A DNA stretch of 64,000 nucleotides from Pirellulimonas nuda (GTDB taxonomy: Bacteria > Planctomycetota > Planctomycetia > Pirellulales > Lacipirellulaceae). Where the stretch lies: NCBI RefSeq assembly GCF_007750855.1, contig NZ_CP036291.1, positions 4,960,001 through 5,024,000 on the forward strand, written 5' to 3'. Under the pieces are notes generated by a model. The model worked only from the letters and a program-made list of their open reading frames with translations. It did no database searches and had not been told where the DNA came from. Of this stretch, positions 61,906-64,000 are shown in pieces; position 1 is the first letter of the stretch, and each line of letters opens with the position of its first letter. The translations under genes and the position numbers were made by a program.

Positions 61906-63033
61906 GTGGCTAAGAAAAAACCAAAAGTACGCGCCGAGTTCCGCAAGAACCACGACACCCGCGCGCGGCAGAACGACCTCACCCAGCGGTTCGACCCCGA
62001 TGCGGCCGACGACTCGGACCGCGGCGAACGCGTCACCGGCAAGGGCCGGCTCACCCGCCGGCGGACCGTCGCGGGCGCCGAGGTGACCCAGGACGATTCC
62101 GGCTCGTTGGTGCTCCCCGAGGTCGACCGCACCGTCTGCCGGATGGGCCGCGTGCTGCGCGTGCAGGGGCTGGTCAGCATCGTCCAGATGGAAGACGGCC
62201 GGCTGCTGGCCTGCGCCACACGGCAGCTCCTCAAGCAGCTATCGACCGAGCTGCGGCACGTGGTGGCCGCCGGCGACCGCGTGTGGGTCCGCCCCGAGGG
62301 GCAGCGCGAGGGAGTGATCGAGCGCGTCGAGCCCCGCACCGGCGTACTGAGCCGCAGCAGCCGCGGCCGGCAGCACCTGATCGTGGTGAACGTTGACCAG
62401 GTGCTGATCGTCGCCAGCGCGGCCGAACCGCGGATCAAGCCTAACCTGATCGACCGCTACCTGCTGACCTGCGAGAAGATGAGAATCCGGCCGATCGTGT
62501 GCATCAACAAGATCGACCTGGTCGACCCCGTGTCGGTGATGCCGCTGGCAGGGGTCTACTCGCAGTTGGGCTACGACGTGCTATGCCTCTCGGCCCGCAG
62601 CGGTCAGGGGCTGGACGCGCTACGCCGGCTCACGGCGGGGAAGGCGACGGCCCTTTCGGGCCAGAGCGGGGTGGGGAAGTCGTCGCTGCTCAACGCGCTC
62701 GACCCGGGGCTAGCGCTGCGGATCCAAACGGTAAGCGCCGAGTCTCAGAAGGGCCGCCACACCACCACCACCGCCGAGCTGATCCCGCTGGCCGACGGCG
62801 GCTGGGTGGTCGACACCCCGGGGATCCGCCAGTTCCAGCTCTGGGACACCATCCCGAAGGAACTCGACGGCTACTTCCGCGAGCTGCGCCCGTACGTCAG
62901 CCAGTGCCGCTACCCCGACTGCACCCACACGCACGAAGACGAGTGCGCGGTGAAGAACGCGGTGGCAGATAACCACATCGACCCACGCCGCTACGAGAGC
63001 TTCCTGCAGATGCAAGCCGGCGACGACTTCTAG
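61906..63033 (+). CDS. rsgA: ribosome small subunit GTPase RsgA
   Basis: A 375-residue circularly permuted GTPase. After a basic N-terminal extension, an OB-fold (MGRVLRVQGLVSIVQMEDG) precedes the G domain, whose motifs occur in permuted order: NKIDLV (G4), then [13 protein letters not shown] (G1) and DTPGIRQF (G3). A C-terminal zinc-binding segment reads CRYPDCTHTHEDECAV. It matures the 30S subunit. It starts at GTG 61906. The first 60 residues (KKKPKVRAEFRKNHDTRARQND...) are longer and more basic than in E. coli RsgA. Confidence 0.95.
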   Translation: MAKKKPKVRAEFRKNHDTRARQNDLTQRFDPDAADDSDRGERVTGKGRLTRRRTVAGAEVTQDDSGSLVLPEVDRTVCRMGRVLRVQGLVSIVQMEDGRLLACATRQLLKQLSTELRHVVAAGDRVWVRPEGQREGVIERVEPRTGVLSRSSRGRQHLIVVNVDQVLIVASAAEPRIKPNLIDRYLLTCEKMRIRPIVCINKIDLVDPVSVMPLAGVYSQLGYDVLCLSARSGQGLDALRRLTAGKATALSGQSGVGKSSLLNALDPGLALRIQTVSAESQKGRHTTTTAELIPLADGGWVVDTPGIRQFQLWDTIPKELDGYFRELRPYVSQCRYPDCTHTHEDECAVKNAVADNHIDPRRYESFLQMQAGDDF

Positions 63034-63071
63034 CGTGCCCCAAGCAAGCGGGCGAGCCGTCGGCGCCCGGC

Positions 63072-63344
63072 TCAGCTACCGGCGCCGGAGCTTTCTGCCC
63101 GTCTGGCCGCCCCCTCCGCCAACTTCTCCGCCCAACCCGGCGGGGGCGTGTCGCGTCCCTCCCACGGGTCGTTGAGCCCCAGCGTGCCGTCGGGCTGCTC
63201 GTAGTAGAGGTGACCGAGGATGGAGTAGACGTTGGGCACGCCCATCCGGCGGCTGTGCTCTTGGGCTTCACGGACGCCACGGTTAAAGATACGCGTGAAG
63301 TTCTCACTCCGGGCGTGGTAGCCGTTGCTGTTGGATTCACTCAT
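63072..63344 (-). CDS. unknown small protein downstream of a zeta-like gene
   Basis: A 90-residue protein starting MSESNSNGYHARSENF at 63344, with GGAGGT eight bases upstream inside the end of the zeta-like gene. The frames overlap by eight bases (ATGAGTGA). The centre, IFNRGVREAQEHSRRMGVPNVYSILGHLYYEQPDGTLGLN, is helical. I recognise no family. Tight coupling to the zeta-like ATPase suggests a functional partner, perhaps an antitoxin-like or regulatory protein, but this is inference. Confidence 0.7.
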   Translation of the reverse strand: MSESNSNGYHARSENFTRIFNRGVREAQEHSRRMGVPNVYSILGHLYYEQPDGTLGLNDPWEGRDTPPPGWAEKLAEGAARRAESSGAGS

Positions 63345-63924
63345 GTTCAACTACCTCCGCAAGCGTAAAGTAGCGGGCCAACTCCGCGTCGTTCACTGGA
63401 GTAAGTTTGTCTTGCTCACCGGAAGCGACAAGTTGGGGACTATTCAGAGCGTTGCGATACAGTTTCCACTCATCCGCTAGCGGACGGTAAAGGTTCCAAA
63501 AGTTCTTTAGCGTCCGCGAAAAGCGTCTCCGCACGTCTTCCTCGGGCACATTGTGTCCACCCTTTCGGTGACGCTCCTTCACCCGCTGTAGCGAGGCGTC
63601 GGCTGAGTCAACGTACACCATCACCATCGAAACGCGGTAGCCAACCTTACGTGCGGCTTTCAGGTTTGCCGCAAGCGACTTGCCCGACAGTGTAGATTCT
63701 ACGATGAAGCTGGACCGCAGGCCAATCAGCTCGGCCAGCCGCTCCACAAACAGCCTCCCCGCCGCCACGGCTACCTCCTCCACCGCCTCGGGGCGCAGCT
63801 CCGCCGCGATCGCGTCCGCGCTCAGGTAGGGCTCCGGGTACTCCTCCAGGTAGGCGCGTACAAAGGTAGTCTTGCCGGCCCCGTTGGGGCCGCCTACCAC
63901 GGTGATCCGCGGGGCGTCGTTCAT
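63337..63924 (-). CDS. zeta toxin-like P-loop ATPase
   Basis: A 195-residue kinase-fold protein. The Walker A motif is GGPNGAGKTT (residues 11-20), followed by FVRAYLEEYPEPYLSADAIAAEL, where the SADAIA segment matches the zeta toxin substrate-side Asp. FIVESTLSGKSL and VYVDSADASLQRVKERHRKGGHNVPEEDVRRRF (an R-rich lid) are typical of the zeta/AAA family. Zeta toxins phosphorylate UDP-N-acetylglucosamine; many chromosomal relatives have unknown substrates. It lies between a small coupled gene downstream and a partly visible gene upstream. Confidence 0.85.
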   Translation of the reverse strand: MNDAPRITVVGGPNGAGKTTFVRAYLEEYPEPYLSADAIAAELRPEAVEEVAVAAGRLFVERLAELIGLRSSFIVESTLSGKSLAANLKAARKVGYRVSMVMVYVDSADASLQRVKERHRKGGHNVPEEDVRRRFSRTLKNFWNLYRPLADEWKLYRNALNSPQLVASGEQDKLTPVNDAELARYFTLAEVVEHE

Positions 63925-63931
63925 AGAGAAG

Positions 63932-64000
63932 CTACATCGGAGTGAAGTCGGCGTCCGCCTCCAGCCCCAGCACGAACTCCGCCAGCAGGTCGGCGCACAT
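63932..64000 (-). CDS. 3' end of a gene continuing past the window
   Basis: The minus strand from 64000 is open for 22 codons (DLLAEFVLGLEADADFTPM then TAG at 63932-63934). The stop lies eight bases before the zeta-like start codon, so the two are probably co-transcribed. Too little is visible for a call; the leading ATG at 64000 may be internal. Confidence 0.5.
   Translation of the reverse strand: MCADLLAEFVLGLEADADFTPM

Overview
The window looks like about 64 kb of chromosome from a planctomycete, most likely of the Pirellulales/Lacipirellulaceae type. The evidence is a high G+C content, secreted proteins that combine dockerin-like repeats with PEP-CTERM tails, a DUF1580 protein, the TIGR03546/TIGR03545 pair, small 'MRFRI..LL' membrane proteins and an RNase P RNA with an enlarged P12 arm. 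The genus cannot be fixed from this sequence alone.

Layout. 1-7.9 kb: the 3' end of an NxxGxxAF-repeat PEP-CTERM protein, an intact IS903-type insertion sequence with a 9-bp target duplication, a repeat-rich gene-poor stretch, an MDR-type oxidoreductase and a MuiA/DUF4139 protein bracketed by two copies of a GC-rich hairpin repeat. 7.9-14.6 kb: a compact accessory block, all genes on the minus strand, ending at the 3' end of tRNA-Val(GAC). It holds a tyrosine integrase, a DUF1580 excisionase-like protein, a family-A DNA polymerase, a winged-helix protein with three 22-bp iteron-like repeats upstream, a pRiA4b ORF-3-like protein and two unknowns. I read it as an integrated replicon-like element. 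15.5-19.9 kb: a large sulfatase-LamG-dockerin-PEP-CTERM gene cut in two by an IS3-family element; removing the IS and one 3-bp duplication restores a 1028-codon reading frame. 19.9-24.3 kb: der, a family-4 uracil-DNA glycosylase, a conserved hypothetical and a PIN-TRAM protein. 24.3-30.6 kb: a co-directional surface-sugar cluster (rfbB, FkbM-like protein, DegT aminotransferase, GNAT acetyltransferase, two GT4 glycosyltransferases). 30.5-42.8 kb: a CbiE-CbiT fusion, glgX, purM, a DsbD-like protein, a phosphotransferase, a zinc metalloprotease and a VapBC-like pair. 42.8-47 kb: rpmI-rplT-pheS-pheT without infC. 47.3-58.4 kb: BamA with a long low-complexity linker, small secreted proteins, the TIGR03546/03545 pair, and a ketosynthase-ACP-phytoene-desaturase-like lipid mini-cluster. 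58.6-64 kb: a NagB-LmbE fusion, rnpB, an FHA protein, rsgA and a zeta-toxin-like ATPase.

Most striking pattern. Between 44.8 and 61 kb at least six loci share one architecture: a short tandem array of heptanucleotides, a spacer, then an array of the complementary heptanucleotide in inverted orientation. The heptamer differs at each locus. Four loci are intergenic. One lies in frame inside pheS, adding about 36 residues between the class II motif regions. One forms the outer part of P12 in the RNase P RNA. Other palindromic repeats (25.3, 38.1, 46.2, 47.1, 61.8 kb) behave in a related way; one overlaps the rfbB stop codon and one lies inside a phosphotransferase reading frame.

All function calls come from reading translations and motifs by eye; no database search was possible.
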